This document shows positions 23,839-32,600 of a DNA stretch of 44,865 nucleotides, in pieces. The notes below the pieces were generated by a model. It did not search any database. It had not been told where the DNA came from and saw only the letters and a list, made by a program, of their open reading frames with translations. Location of the stretch: positions 1 to 44,865 of the forward strand of contig DASREM010000051.1 of assembly GCA_035652095.1 (NCBI GenBank), written 5' to 3'. How positions within the stretch are numbered: the stretch's first letter is position 1; every line of letters begins with the position of its first letter. The translations under genes were made by a program, and so were the position numbers. This stretch comes from DASREM01 sp035652095. Lineage in GTDB: Bacteria > Acidobacteriota > Terriglobia > Terriglobales > Acidobacteriaceae.

Positions 23839-26418
23839 ATGTTATCGCTGCACCAACGGCTGCTCATCGCATTGCTGTGGAGTCCTCTTGTTCTGCTCAA
23901 CGCAGAAACCCCGGTTCCCAAAAAAGAAACGGACAATGCGATCGCTAAGGCACGCGCGCTGAACGACAAGGGGGAAACGCAGGCAGCGAAGTCGGCGTAC
24001 GAGGTCTTGTTGAGGCAGCTTCGAACGGGTCCGCCGTCGGCTCAACTGGCGGCAGTCCAAAATGCGCTCAGCGAAATTGCAGCTGGCGAAGGCAATTACG
24101 ATTCGGCGATCGAGCTGGCAACCCAGGCTTTCGAGGTCTACCGGCAGGTTCAGGACGTTGACGGGGAAGTGCTCGCCCTGAACAACAAGGGTATTGCTGA
24201 GATCCAGCGCGGTTTCTACGGTGCTGCGGAAGCAGACCTGAGCAATGCCATATCCATCAGCAAGAACGCCGGTCACAAGAAAAACCAGGTCGAGAGTCTG
24301 AACAATCTGGGGGGCGCCTATTTCTTCCAAGGCAAGTATTTCGAAGCCTCGAGCCGATACCAGGACGCCATGACCCTGGTAGATCGCGCATCCGGCGAAC
24401 CCTGGGCAGATTATTGGCGCCAAATCACCGCCTTCAATCGGGCAACGCTCTATCAGCGCCTCGGCCGTTACGAAGATGCACTCAAGGTTTATCGCGAAGT
24501 CGAAGCATCTTCGCACTCACTCACCGCGAGCGACCGCGCCCACCTTTACGCCAATCTCGGCGCCCTGTATCGAAGGCTGGGAGATCCATGGAAAGCGATG
24601 GACACCTATCGCCTTGCCCTGAATCTCTACTCCACAGGGCACGATTCGGATGGAGAGATCAGCGTTCTGAAGAACATCGGCATTGTCTATGCCCTCGATA
24701 TTGAAGATCTGCGCAAAGCGCAAGACACGTTCGAACAAGCCCTCAGCGTTGCCTCCAAGACCGGCAACCAGCGCGAAGAGATGCAGGCGCATCTCTATCT
24801 CGGTGAAACTCACCTGCGGCAAGGTTTAGCTCGAGATGCCCTGCAGGAATTCCAAAATGCCCTGACGCTTTCCAACCGGCTGAACACTGCGGAAGAAAAG
24901 TGGAAGTCCTACTACGGTCTGGGTCGAGTCAAGGAGTCGCAAGGCGATACCCAGGTGGCAGAAACCGATTATCGGCAGGCGGTTGAAATCATCGAGGCAA
25001 CGCGGGGCCAGCTTCAACTTTCCGCCTTGCGGGCGGAGTTTTTCGCCGACAAGAGAGAAGCCTACGACGCTCTCATATCCTTGTTGTTGAATCGCAATGA
25101 CGTGTCGGAGGCCTTCGCTTTCCTGGAGCGGAGCCGGGGGCGGACCTTTCGCGATCGCCTGGCTTCCCGGGCTAAGGGTAAGCCGGATCCGCCCGCCACC
25201 GTCGGCGAGATACGCAAGGATCTGGACTCGTCCACCATGCTGGTCGAGGCCTGGGCCGCCAAAGGCGAGCTGGCATGGCTGTGGTGCACGAAGGACGGAA
25301 TTGGCTCAGCCCGCAAGCAACTCTCTTCCGACGTGCAGCGCAGGCTTGCCGACTTTCTGCGCTCCATGCCCGACTCTCTCAACCAGAGCTACGAGGAGGT
25401 CCTGAGGTCAATCTTCGACAACTTCCCGGTTCCGCCCCCCGAGATCAAGCACCTCATGGTGGTGCCGGACGGATGGTTGAGCTTCGTTCCCTTCGATCTC
25501 GTTCGTGCAAGCCAAAGATCAGACCGTCTGCTGATCGAGCGCTTTGATATCACCTATCTTCCGACTGCCGTGCTGCTTCGGCGCCCTGATCCCGGCCGCC
25601 AGATTCGATGGCCATGGCAGACGGAATTCGTCGGGTTCGGGAATCCCGTTATAACGGAGCAGGCGAACCTGGAAGGGCCGCAAGCCAAGAGTGACAGCGT
25701 CGATGCTCTCCCCTATTCAGAAAAGGAAATCCGGGAGATCGCCAGCATGACAACGGGCAGGAAGCAGATGTTTCTTGGCGGAAAGGACCAAAAATCCGCA
25801 TTTTCCGCTCACGCGAATGCCGCATGGATACTCCACGTCAGCACGCATGCCTTTGCGGATGCCGATAATCCAGAGAATTCCCGGCTGCTTTTTTCCTCCT
25901 CCTCGACCGGCAGCGCCGAGTATGTGTTTCTCAGAGAGTTATACGATTTCGATCTTCACGAAGTGAATCTGGCCACCCTTTCCGCTTGCGACACTGAACG
26001 CGGAAAGATGGTGCGTGGAGAAGGCGTACAGGCCTTCAGTAGAGCTCTTCTCTCGGCCGGATCACGCTCGACCTTGACCACGCTCTGGCGAGTTGCGGAT
26101 GAGCCAACCGCCGAGTTCATGAAGCAGTTCTACTACTATGCGATTGAAGAACGCCTGCCCAAAGCACAGGCTTTGCGGCAAGCGAAGCTGAAGTTCCTTC
26201 ACTCAGCGGGATCGTTGCGAAGCCCGGCGAATTGGGCCGCTTTCGTTATCAACGGAGATGGCCTGGATCCGTTGCCACTCGTGATCTCGTGGAAAATGAT
26301 TGCGGCCAGTGTTGTCGCACTGGCCGCCATCATAACGATTCTCGGATTCTCGGTCGGGTTACGGAACCAGCGAAGGAATAATGGGATCCACGGTTCCCAG
26401 CCCATCGTCCCCAAGTAA
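23839..26418 (+). CDS. Exported TPR-CHAT protease with C-terminal membrane anchor
   Basis: 859 aa. The N-terminal signal sequence (LLIALLWSPLVLLNAE) is followed by about nine TPRs (residues about 35-390: ALNNKGIAEIQRGFYGAAEADL, SLNNLGGAYFFQGKYFEASS and so on). A CHAT domain spans about 520-800. CHAT is a caspase-HetF-associated peptidase fold of clan CD. The catalytic dyad is visible: H670 in HVSTHAF and C717 in LSACDTERGK, followed by GEGVQAFSRALLSAGSRS. A single hydrophobic helix at about 818-841 and a short basic tail form the C-terminus. The signal peptide and C-terminal anchor place the protease in the periplasm, which is atypical compared with cytoplasmic defence CHATs such as Craspase Csx29. 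Its 3' end overlaps the convergent IPT gene by 60 bases. Confidence 0.9.
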   Translation: MLSLHQRLLIALLWSPLVLLNAETPVPKKETDNAIAKARALNDKGETQAAKSAYEVLLRQLRTGPPSAQLAAVQNALSEIAAGEGNYDSAIELATQAFEVYRQVQDVDGEVLALNNKGIAEIQRGFYGAAEADLSNAISISKNAGHKKNQVESLNNLGGAYFFQGKYFEASSRYQDAMTLVDRASGEPWADYWRQITAFNRATLYQRLGRYEDALKVYREVEASSHSLTASDRAHLYANLGALYRRLGDPWKAMDTYRLALNLYSTGHDSDGEISVLKNIGIVYALDIEDLRKAQDTFEQALSVASKTGNQREEMQAHLYLGETHLRQGLARDALQEFQNALTLSNRLNTAEEKWKSYYGLGRVKESQGDTQVAETDYRQAVEIIEATRGQLQLSALRAEFFADKREAYDALISLLLNRNDVSEAFAFLERSRGRTFRDRLASRAKGKPDPPATVGEIRKDLDSSTMLVEAWAAKGELAWLWCTKDGIGSARKQLSSDVQRRLADFLRSMPDSLNQSYEEVLRSIFDNFPVPPPEIKHLMVVPDGWLSFVPFDLVRASQRSDRLLIERFDITYLPTAVLLRRPDPGRQIRWPWQTEFVGFGNPVITEQANLEGPQAKSDSVDALPYSEKEIREIASMTTGRKQMFLGGKDQKSAFSAHANAAWILHVSTHAFADADNPENSRLLFSSSSTGSAEYVFLRELYDFDLHEVNLATLSACDTERGKMVRGEGVQAFSRALLSAGSRSTLTTLWRVADEPTAEFMKQFYYYAIEERLPKAQALRQAKLKFLHSAGSLRSPANWAAFVINGDGLDPLPLVISWKMIAASVVALAAIITILGFSVGLRNQRRNNGIHGSQPIVPK

Positions 26419-27510
26419 ACCAAGCATTTGAAGGGGAGCGCTGCCGGTCACTTGCAGACTGGTTCCGGTTGATACCAACCCCGGGAAGAACTCCGCCAAA
26501 TCCCTGGTCAGACGGTTGTTGGCGGGGATCTTTACGGTTCTGCTGCCGAGCAGGGTCCCATTGCTTGCCGACAAGACGAGAACCGCTGTGACACTCGCGG
26601 CGGTCGAGTTCTGCAATGAGATGCCCGTGAATTGAGTGCCCCCAGCGATCGGCTTGAAGAAAGCCTGTGCATAGGTCGTGCTCGAGAACAGCGGGTACGT
26701 GGCAGCTACCAGGGGATGCGTGCTTTTGCCGAGCGAAGTGTAGCGCTGGTACGAGTAGTAGGTCACCTTCTCATTGGTGACGTTGTCCACGATTCGCACT
26801 CTTTTCCCGGTCATGTCCAGGGGCGAAGCCAGGGTTACATCAATTTCGTTCGGGCTGATGTAGGTCGAGGTCGCGATAATTCCTTCGTTGATGTCCACCG
26901 AGTCGGTAGGCTGGAAACCAACGCCGCTGATTACGATCTTCGTGCCGGCCGCCACCACGCCGCTCCCCGGAACGATATTGGAAATCGACATGGTGCCGCC
27001 CACCGTCATTACCCCACCCTTCACCAACAGCGGATAGCGCTGAGAGTTGGGATCGAACCAAGCCGCGGATTTGTCTAGCCTCAGGTTTGCGGTCTTGCCT
27101 TTCCCGGCAGTGGACAAAACCGGGATAGCGACTGTGAGTAGGGGATAGTCCACCACGGTGCCCATCGAAGTCAGGGGCGAACTCAGCGAAAACTGCACAG
27201 TGCCGCCTTTGAGAACGGCAGTGCCGGTTGCGTCTCCCGCAGGACTGAACAGCGCGATGCCCTTGACCGGGCCGAAAAGAGTGGAGGCAAAGCTTGTCTT
27301 CTGGCCGCCTTTCAATATCGGCTTGGGTTCGGTGATGTCGACTTTGAGCTGTAATGTCCCGCCTGCTGGAACGGTTTCATCCGGAATCATCAGTTCGACT
27401 CCAGGGAAAGGCACCTCCCCGGCGCCATTGCGCGCAAAGGAGGTCGACGGCGCGATCATCAACATTGCGAGGGAAGCAAGCGCCGGAAGAATAAAACGAT
27501 TTAGCAACAT
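26359..27510 (-). CDS. Secreted IPT/TIG-domain protein
   Basis: 383 aa from ATG 27510, which follows AAGGGGTTTT; the frame is open to 27606. Signal peptide about residues 1-26 (ILPALASLAMLMIAPSTSFA). Residues about 30-160 form a beta-rich, cohesin-like segment (VPAGGTLQLKVDI, GIALFSPAGDATGTAV). An IPT/TIG Ig-like domain follows at about 175-255 (ISNIVPGSGVVAAGTKIVISG, then GFQPTDSVDIN). The remaining ~120 residues (FTGISLQNSTAASVTAVLVL) resemble another beta-sandwich. No enzyme motif. It lies 19 bases downstream of the anti-sigma gene stop on the same strand, so it is probably in the same operon, and its 3' end overlaps the CHAT gene on the other strand. Confidence 0.78.
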   Translation of the reverse strand: MLLNRFILPALASLAMLMIAPSTSFARNGAGEVPFPGVELMIPDETVPAGGTLQLKVDITEPKPILKGGQKTSFASTLFGPVKGIALFSPAGDATGTAVLKGGTVQFSLSSPLTSMGTVVDYPLLTVAIPVLSTAGKGKTANLRLDKSAAWFDPNSQRYPLLVKGGVMTVGGTMSISNIVPGSGVVAAGTKIVISGVGFQPTDSVDINEGIIATSTYISPNEIDVTLASPLDMTGKRVRIVDNVTNEKVTYYSYQRYTSLGKSTHPLVAATYPLFSSTTYAQAFFKPIAGGTQFTGISLQNSTAASVTAVLVLSASNGTLLGSRTVKIPANNRLTRDLAEFFPGLVSTGTSLQVTGSAPLQMLGLLGDDGLGTVDPIIPSLVP

Positions 27511-27529
27511 ATAAAACCCCTTAAAGAAA

Positions 27530-28282
27530 TTATCGTGGCGGCAGGGACTCTCCAGAGGAAGATGGCCCGCGGGGAGCAACGAATTTCTGGACTTGCGAAG
27601 AGGCAAGAACGCGACCCGATGGGTCCAACGCCGAAACCTGCCACAGGAACGGCTTTCCTGGAAGCATTTTAGCGCGCAAAGACGCGGGTATTGTCAAATT
27701 TGTGTCACTATTTTTGCCGTTCCAAATTGAAACGTGATCAATCTCCATCACGTTCAGCTTGTAACTCGAAGCACCTGGATAGGGGTTCCACTTAAATTCG
27801 GTGGGCAGTTGCTCAATGTCACCAATCGGACTGACCAACTGCACTTCCTGTGAGCGATAAACGGCGGGGTTATTCCCGGCATCCGCGCGCAACTCTGGCT
27901 CTTTCGGCGAGCGCAAGAAGACGACGCCGACGATAAGCGCGGCCGTAACCGCCAGGGCGGGAATGGCGAAGCGCATCTTCCCCGGCTGAAACAACCACGC
28001 GATCCACCAATGTTCCACTTTGCGGGCTACTGACCCGGTCGCCCTGATCTGATCCCGGTTGCGTTCCAGTTGAGAACTGATCCAGGCTACTGCCGCCCCT
28101 TCCTGGGGCAATGGTGCACTGGATTCAAAAGCTTTCAGCATTTCCAGTTCCGCCTGGCAACGCGCGCAGTTTGCGAGGTGTGGCGGGAGCTGTGCGTCCG
28201 ATCCAGTGAATACTTCCAACTGCTCGATTGACAAGCAATCCGGGGAAGCACTGAGCGCCGATTTTAGGAGTTGACGGTCCAC
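27530..28282 (-). CDS. Anti-sigma factor with zinc-finger motif and periplasmic FN3-like domain
   Basis: 250 aa from GTG 28282, one base after the stop of the sigma factor gene, with GAGAGG upstream: translational coupling. Residues about 25-60 carry an HxxxCxxC zinc anti-sigma motif (HLANCARCQAEL), a cytoplasmic sigma-binding feature. One transmembrane helix lies near 115-137 (FAIPALAVTAALIVGVVFL). The outer part (about 155-245) looks like a fibronectin-III/Ig domain (PTEFKWNPYPGASSYKLNVM, GKPFLWQVSALDPSGRVL). The layout is that of a transmembrane anti-sigma factor whose external domain senses an envelope signal. The upstream extension to 28351 overlaps the sigma gene and is rejected. Confidence 0.85.
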   Translation of the reverse strand: MDRQLLKSALSASPDCLSIEQLEVFTGSDAQLPPHLANCARCQAELEMLKAFESSAPLPQEGAAVAWISSQLERNRDQIRATGSVARKVEHWWIAWLFQPGKMRFAIPALAVTAALIVGVVFLRSPKEPELRADAGNNPAVYRSQEVQLVSPIGDIEQLPTEFKWNPYPGASSYKLNVMEIDHVSIWNGKNSDTNLTIPASLRAKMLPGKPFLWQVSALDPSGRVLASSQVQKFVAPRGPSSSGESLPPR

Positions 28283-28283
28283 A

Positions 28284-28895
28284 TTAGCCTCTCGTTTGCT
28301 GGCCCCGAGCTTTCCATTGCTGTGTGAAACGGGCCAGTTTACGTTTCGCACTCACGATGTAAGCCTTTGCGCCACTCTGGTTGTCCAAACCCAGCAGGCG
28401 CGTGATCGCGTCCAAAGGCATGTCTTCCGCGTAATGTAGCGTGAATACCGCCTTCTCTTTTTCGTCCAATGCCTGGTTCAGCAGTTCGCGCAACATGGCT
28501 GCCGAGGATTTCCTCTCTGCTTCCGTGTAGGGGCTCGGCGCGTTGTCCGGAATTGCCGCCAGGAAATCTTCCTCGACTTCGTTCTTGAGCTCAGTCGCCT
28601 GACGCGAGCGGGCGCGTGCGGCATTCAGGCAATGATTGCGCGCAACCACAAAGAGCCAGGTCGAAAATTTGGATTGCCCCTGAAATGAGGACAAATTCTG
28701 GTAGGCCTTGGCGAAAATCTCCTGCGCCAGGTCGGCTGCGGTCTCCCGGTTATCAGTGAATCTCAGACACCAGCGGGCAACCCGGGAATAATTCCGACGA
28801 AACAGTTCATTAATATAAAGATCGCGCTGGCCGGCATCGGCTAAAGACCGGTAGCCTGCTACCAACTCCTCGTCCGGGAGCTGTTCGAGCGACAT
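28284..28895 (-). CDS. ECF-type RNA polymerase sigma factor
   Basis: 203 aa from ATG 28895. Region 2 is clear at about residues 25-95 (LFRRNYSRVARWCLRF, then AADLAQEIFAKAYQNLSSF and FSTWLFVVARNHCLNAAR, the -10 recognition helix). Region 4 spans about 130-195 (LDEKEKAVFTLHYAEDMPLDAI, GAKAYIVSAKRKLAR) as a helix-turn-helix. It directs RNA polymerase to envelope-stress-type promoters when released from the coupled anti-sigma factor. The frame continues to ATG 28997, but the extension contains a TATAAT box at 28903-28908 and is not sigma-like, so the shorter start is chosen. Exact ECF subgroup not assigned. Confidence 0.88.
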   Translation of the reverse strand: MSLEQLPDEELVAGYRSLADAGQRDLYINELFRRNYSRVARWCLRFTDNRETAADLAQEIFAKAYQNLSSFQGQSKFSTWLFVVARNHCLNAARARSRQATELKNEVEEDFLAAIPDNAPSPYTEAERKSSAAMLRELLNQALDEKEKAVFTLHYAEDMPLDAITRLLGLDNQSGAKAYIVSAKRKLARFTQQWKARGQQTRG

Positions 28896-28902
28896 GGGCT
28901 CG

Positions 28903-28911
28903 ATTATAGCA
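28903..28911 (-). promoter_or_regulatory. Extended -10 promoter abutting the sigma factor start
   Basis: On the minus strand TGCTATAAT is a perfect TATAAT with an extended TGn. Its last base is seven bases before the ATG at 28895, so transcription would start at or next to the start codon. No Shine-Dalgarno is present, which agrees with a leaderless mRNA. This also supports choosing the short start. Confidence 0.55.
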
Positions 28912-29462
28912 ACCGGTTTTTCAGGCGTTCTGCTGCCTGTCCTACCGATTCTTCTCCCATAGCGGAGGCCGTAATCCGTTGAAAATGTTGCGTTCATTTA
29001 GAGGCTCGCAGATGCCGCTCCATTTGCTTCACATCTGCTGAGACACCCGTTCCGAGGGCGCGGAACACAATTTGTTCAGCCGCACAGGGGTCAGACGGAC
29101 ATGGGCACAAGGTCAACGTGAGGGAAGAAGCTTCCACGTCGAGCGTTCCTCGATTTCGACCCAGCGCTGATGTGCACTGGTGCGTCCGAGCGGCGGAGTA
29201 GTCGGCGACACGAACTTCCGGTCGCTTTCGCGCAAGGCCTCAGCTCGGGCCACCACCAAAGCCGCAGGCGAGCTAATACTTTGCACATCTCGGGATTAGA
29301 AGTGTCGTTTTACTAAGAAGAAGGTGCCCCCGATGAGATCTGGCTGGTCGTTTTCGGGTATGAATTGGGATAATTCGATCTAGAGACCCGAGTCTCGGAC
29401 CCGCTCGAGAGTCCCTTCGGGCCAAGTGTTACCTATGCCTCCGGAACGGACACAGAAGAGAT
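28912..29462. other. ~550-base gap between sigma gene and tRNA, no supported gene
   Basis: A 65-codon frame on the minus strand (29288-29091) lacks a ribosome site and any motif. The part downstream of the tRNA (about 29380-29425) has overlapping short palindromes, including CCGAGTCTCGG at 29388-29398, which may end the tRNA transcript. No integrase, IS end or second tRNA was recognised. Confidence 0.5.
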
Positions 29463-29539
29463 TGGTGGCGGCGGTTGGACTCGAACCAACGACCTACGGA
29501 TTATGAGACCGTCGCTCTAACCACCTGAGCTACACCGCC
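29463..29539 (-). tRNA. tRNA-Met(CAT)
   Basis: A complete 77-base cloverleaf. The acceptor stem GGCGGTG pairs with CGCCGCC with one T.G pair and discriminator A73, and CCA is encoded (29466-29463 as ACCA). The D arm has AGCTC..GAGC. The anticodon loop CTCATAA has CAT at 29505-29503. The T arm is GTTGG-TTCGAGT-CCAAC. G1-C72 pairing argues against the initiator tRNA. A tRNA-Ile2 whose CAT is modified to lysidine cannot be excluded by eye, but elongator Met is more likely. Confidence 0.92.
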
Positions 29540-29555
29540 ACTGCGACGTAAATTC

Positions 29556-29564
29556 ATCATAACA
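29556..29564 (-). promoter_or_regulatory. Candidate extended -10 promoter of tRNA-Met
   Basis: TGTTATGAT on the minus strand is a TGn-extended -10 (TATGAT, 5 of 6). Its last base is 16 bases before the tRNA 5' end, giving a short leader. A good -35 is not seen. Confidence 0.4.
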
Positions 29565-29610
29565 CGTCAATTCGCCACCCTTCCGAGCCCCGCCTGCGCC
29601 CTTCTCCGCA

Positions 29611-29653
29611 AAGAAAATGCCGGGCCTCTGCCATCTCTGGAAGAGAACCCGGC
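29611..29653 (-). terminator. Terminator of the Ig-like repeat gene
   Basis: On the minus strand GCCGGG (29653-29648) pairs with CCCGGC (29624-29619), followed by ATTTTCTTT. It begins about 22 bases after the stop of the long repeat gene and protects the tRNA from read-through. Confidence 0.6.
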
Positions 29654-29675
29654 CCACTCCAGCCCTTCTCCACTG

Positions 29676-32600
29676 CTATTCCTCCGGGGCTACTTCTCCG
29701 GGAATTTGCGTGGCGCTTGTCGAGACTTCCGGAGTTCCCGGCGCCCCGCTCACGGTTACGATCACCGGCACCGTCGACTCTTTATCGTGCACCGAGTATT
29801 GGGTGAAGTTCAGTTGTCCGATATAGGTTCCGGGTGTCAGGTTGGTGCCATTCACCGTTACCGTGATGACCTTCGGGGTGGTGCAGCAATCAATGCCGCT
29901 GGGTGAGATCGTTAACCAACTCCCTCCCTTCGCGCTGACTGCTGCCCCGTCGAAGTTGAACGCGGTGCTCGTGCTCGAGACCGTGATCATTTGCGGGTTT
30001 GGACTGATTCCAGCCACGGTGGAAAAGTTCAGCGCCGGCAATTGCACAAACACGGGGTCGCCAACATTGACGCTGACCGGGATCGTCACGCTGTTCCCTT
30101 TTCCCTGTAGCAGAACCTGACCGACGTAGGTGCCCGCGATCAGGCCCTGGCCCGGGAGTTTCGAAGTGACCACTTTAATCGTGGCCGTGGATGGCGCAAT
30201 CCCGCTCCTCGGCGTCGCTGTTAACCACGCTCCTCCATCGGCGGTGCTGACTGACGCCGTCCAGTTCAGTGTTCCTGCACCAGCATTCAGGATCATGACA
30301 GTTTGCGCCGGCGGATTCGACTGGCTCGGCTTGAACGAGAAGCTTGCTTCGCCCGGTATGTTGTCGAAGTAGGCCGCGGTGCTCGACGTGATCGTCAGCG
30401 TGACGGGGACGGTCATCGCCAGGTCGTGAATCGAATACTGCGTGAGGATGATTTCCCCGGTGTAGGTGCCTGCGGCCAGCGTGCTGGCATTTACACTTAC
30501 GGTGAGCGTTTCAGGCGTGGTACAGCAGTCTACGCCCGACTTACTTACTGTTAGCCACGCTCCGCCCTTGCTGTTTACAGCCACCGAATCAAAGTTGAAG
30601 TTCGATCCGGAGCTTTCCCCGGTACTGATGATCGGCAGTATCTGCGGAAGCGGATTGGCTCCTCCAAATGGCATGGTGAAACTGATCGGATTGAGCTGAC
30701 GGAACACCGTGGTTCCTACGCTTACACTCACCGGCACGGTAAAGGTGCTACCCGTAGTCTGGAAGGAAAGCTGGCCGATGAATGTCCCCGCGATTTGCCC
30801 TCCTCCGGGCAGGTTTGCCGGAGTGATACTGACCGACACCGTTGACGGCGTGCTGCCGCTCAAAGGCGTTGCCACCAGCCAGTCTCCACCATCCGCCGTG
30901 CTGACGCTGCCCGTCCACGTGAAGGACCCGGTGCCTCCGTTTCGTACTTGCAGCGTCTGTGAAGGCACAGCAGTGGCGCCGGTTTGGAGCGAGAAACTTA
31001 CCTGCCCCGGCATGTTGTCAAAATACCGGCTTGAAGTTGCCGCGATGGTCAGGGTCACCGGGATCGTGATCGCAATATCATGGATAGAGTATTGGGTCAG
31101 CGTGATCTCCCCGGTGTAGGTGCCGACCGCCAGTGTGCTGGCATTGACGCTGACCGTCAGGGCCTCCGGAGTAGTGCAGCAGTCCACCCCCGACTTGCTC
31201 ACCGTGAGCCAGGCGCCGCCTTTACTGGTTACCGCGACAGAATCAAAGTTGAAGTTGGATCCGGTACTGATTGCCGAGATCACCTGGGGCAGCGGATTGG
31301 CTCCGCCGAACGGCATGGTAAAGCTGATGGGGTTGATCTGGCGGAAGACGCTCGCGCCCACCGTCACGGCCACGGGTATGGTAACGCTGCTTCCCGTGGT
31401 CTGGAAGGAGAGCTGGCCGACAAACGTGCCGGCGATCAGTCCTCCCCCCGGCAGATTGCTGGGAGTGATGCTGACCGACACCGTCGTCGGAGTGGTGCCG
31501 CTCAGGGGCGTTGCCGCAAGCCAGTCTCCTCCATCCGAAGTGCTGAAACTCCCGGTCCAGCTGAAACTTCCCGTTCCCCCATTGCGGACCTGGAGCGTTT
31601 GCGCAGGCACCGTGGGCGCGCCAGTCAGCAGCGAGAAGCTGATCTCTCCCGCCATGCTGTCGAAATATTTACTCGAGGTTGGCGCAATGGTCAGAGTCAC
31701 CGGGACCATCATCGCAAGGTCGTGAATAGAATATTGCGTCAGGATGATTTCCCCGGTGTAAGTGCCTGCCGCCAGCGTGCTGGCGTTCACGCTGACAGTT
31801 AAGACCTCAGGCGTGGTGCAGCAGTCCACGCCAGACTTGCTCACCGTGAGCCAGGCTCCGCCCTTGCTCGTCACCGCCACGGAATCGAAGTTGAAATTCG
31901 ACCCGGAGCTTTCCCCGGTGCTGATCACCGACAGAATTTGCGGCAACGGATTGGCTCCTCCGAACGGCATGGTAAAGCTGATCGGATTCACCTGCCGGAA
32001 TACCGTGCCGCCCACGCTGACACTCACCGGCACCGTGAAGCTGCTGCCGGTCGTCTGGAAGAAAAGTTGACCTACAAAGGTTCCGGCAATCTGCCCTCCT
32101 CCGGGAAGGTTGACCGGGTTCACGCTGATGGTGATGGTCGCAGGAGCCACTCCGCTCAGAGCCGAGGCGCTCAACCAGCTTCCCCCGTCTGCCGTGCTTA
32201 CCGATCCAGTCCAGTTCAGCGTCCCCGTTCCGCCATTTCTTACCGTGAGGCTCTGCGGAGTGACATTAAGCGCGCCTGGAACCATGGAGAACGTCATCTG
32301 ACCGGGTTCGCTATCGAAATAAGTTGTGCCCGAGGCAGCGATGGTCAAAGTGACCGGAACAACAATCGCCAGATCGTGAAGCGAGTATTGGGTGAACAGG
32401 AGCTCACCTGTGTAAGTGCCCGCAGCGAGCGTGCTCGCGTTTACGCTCACGGTGATTGCCTCTGGGGTCGTACAGCAATCGACACCGGATTTGCTGACCG
32501 TGAGCCATGCGGCTCCCTTCCCGGTCAGCGCCACGGAATCAAAGTTGAAATTGGTCCCCGTGCTGATTACCGACAGCACTTGCGGCAACGGATTAGCGCC

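Noticed and set aside
23839..26418. CHAT protein considered as part of a CRISPR-linked or gasdermin defence locus
   Set aside because: No Cas, gasdermin-like or other defence gene is nearby, and the protein is exported with a C-terminal anchor, unlike the cytoplasmic defence CHAT proteases.
29091..29288. 65-codon minus-strand frame between sigma factor and tRNA
   Set aside because: Arg/Trp/Ser-rich translation without start signal or similarity to a known pattern.
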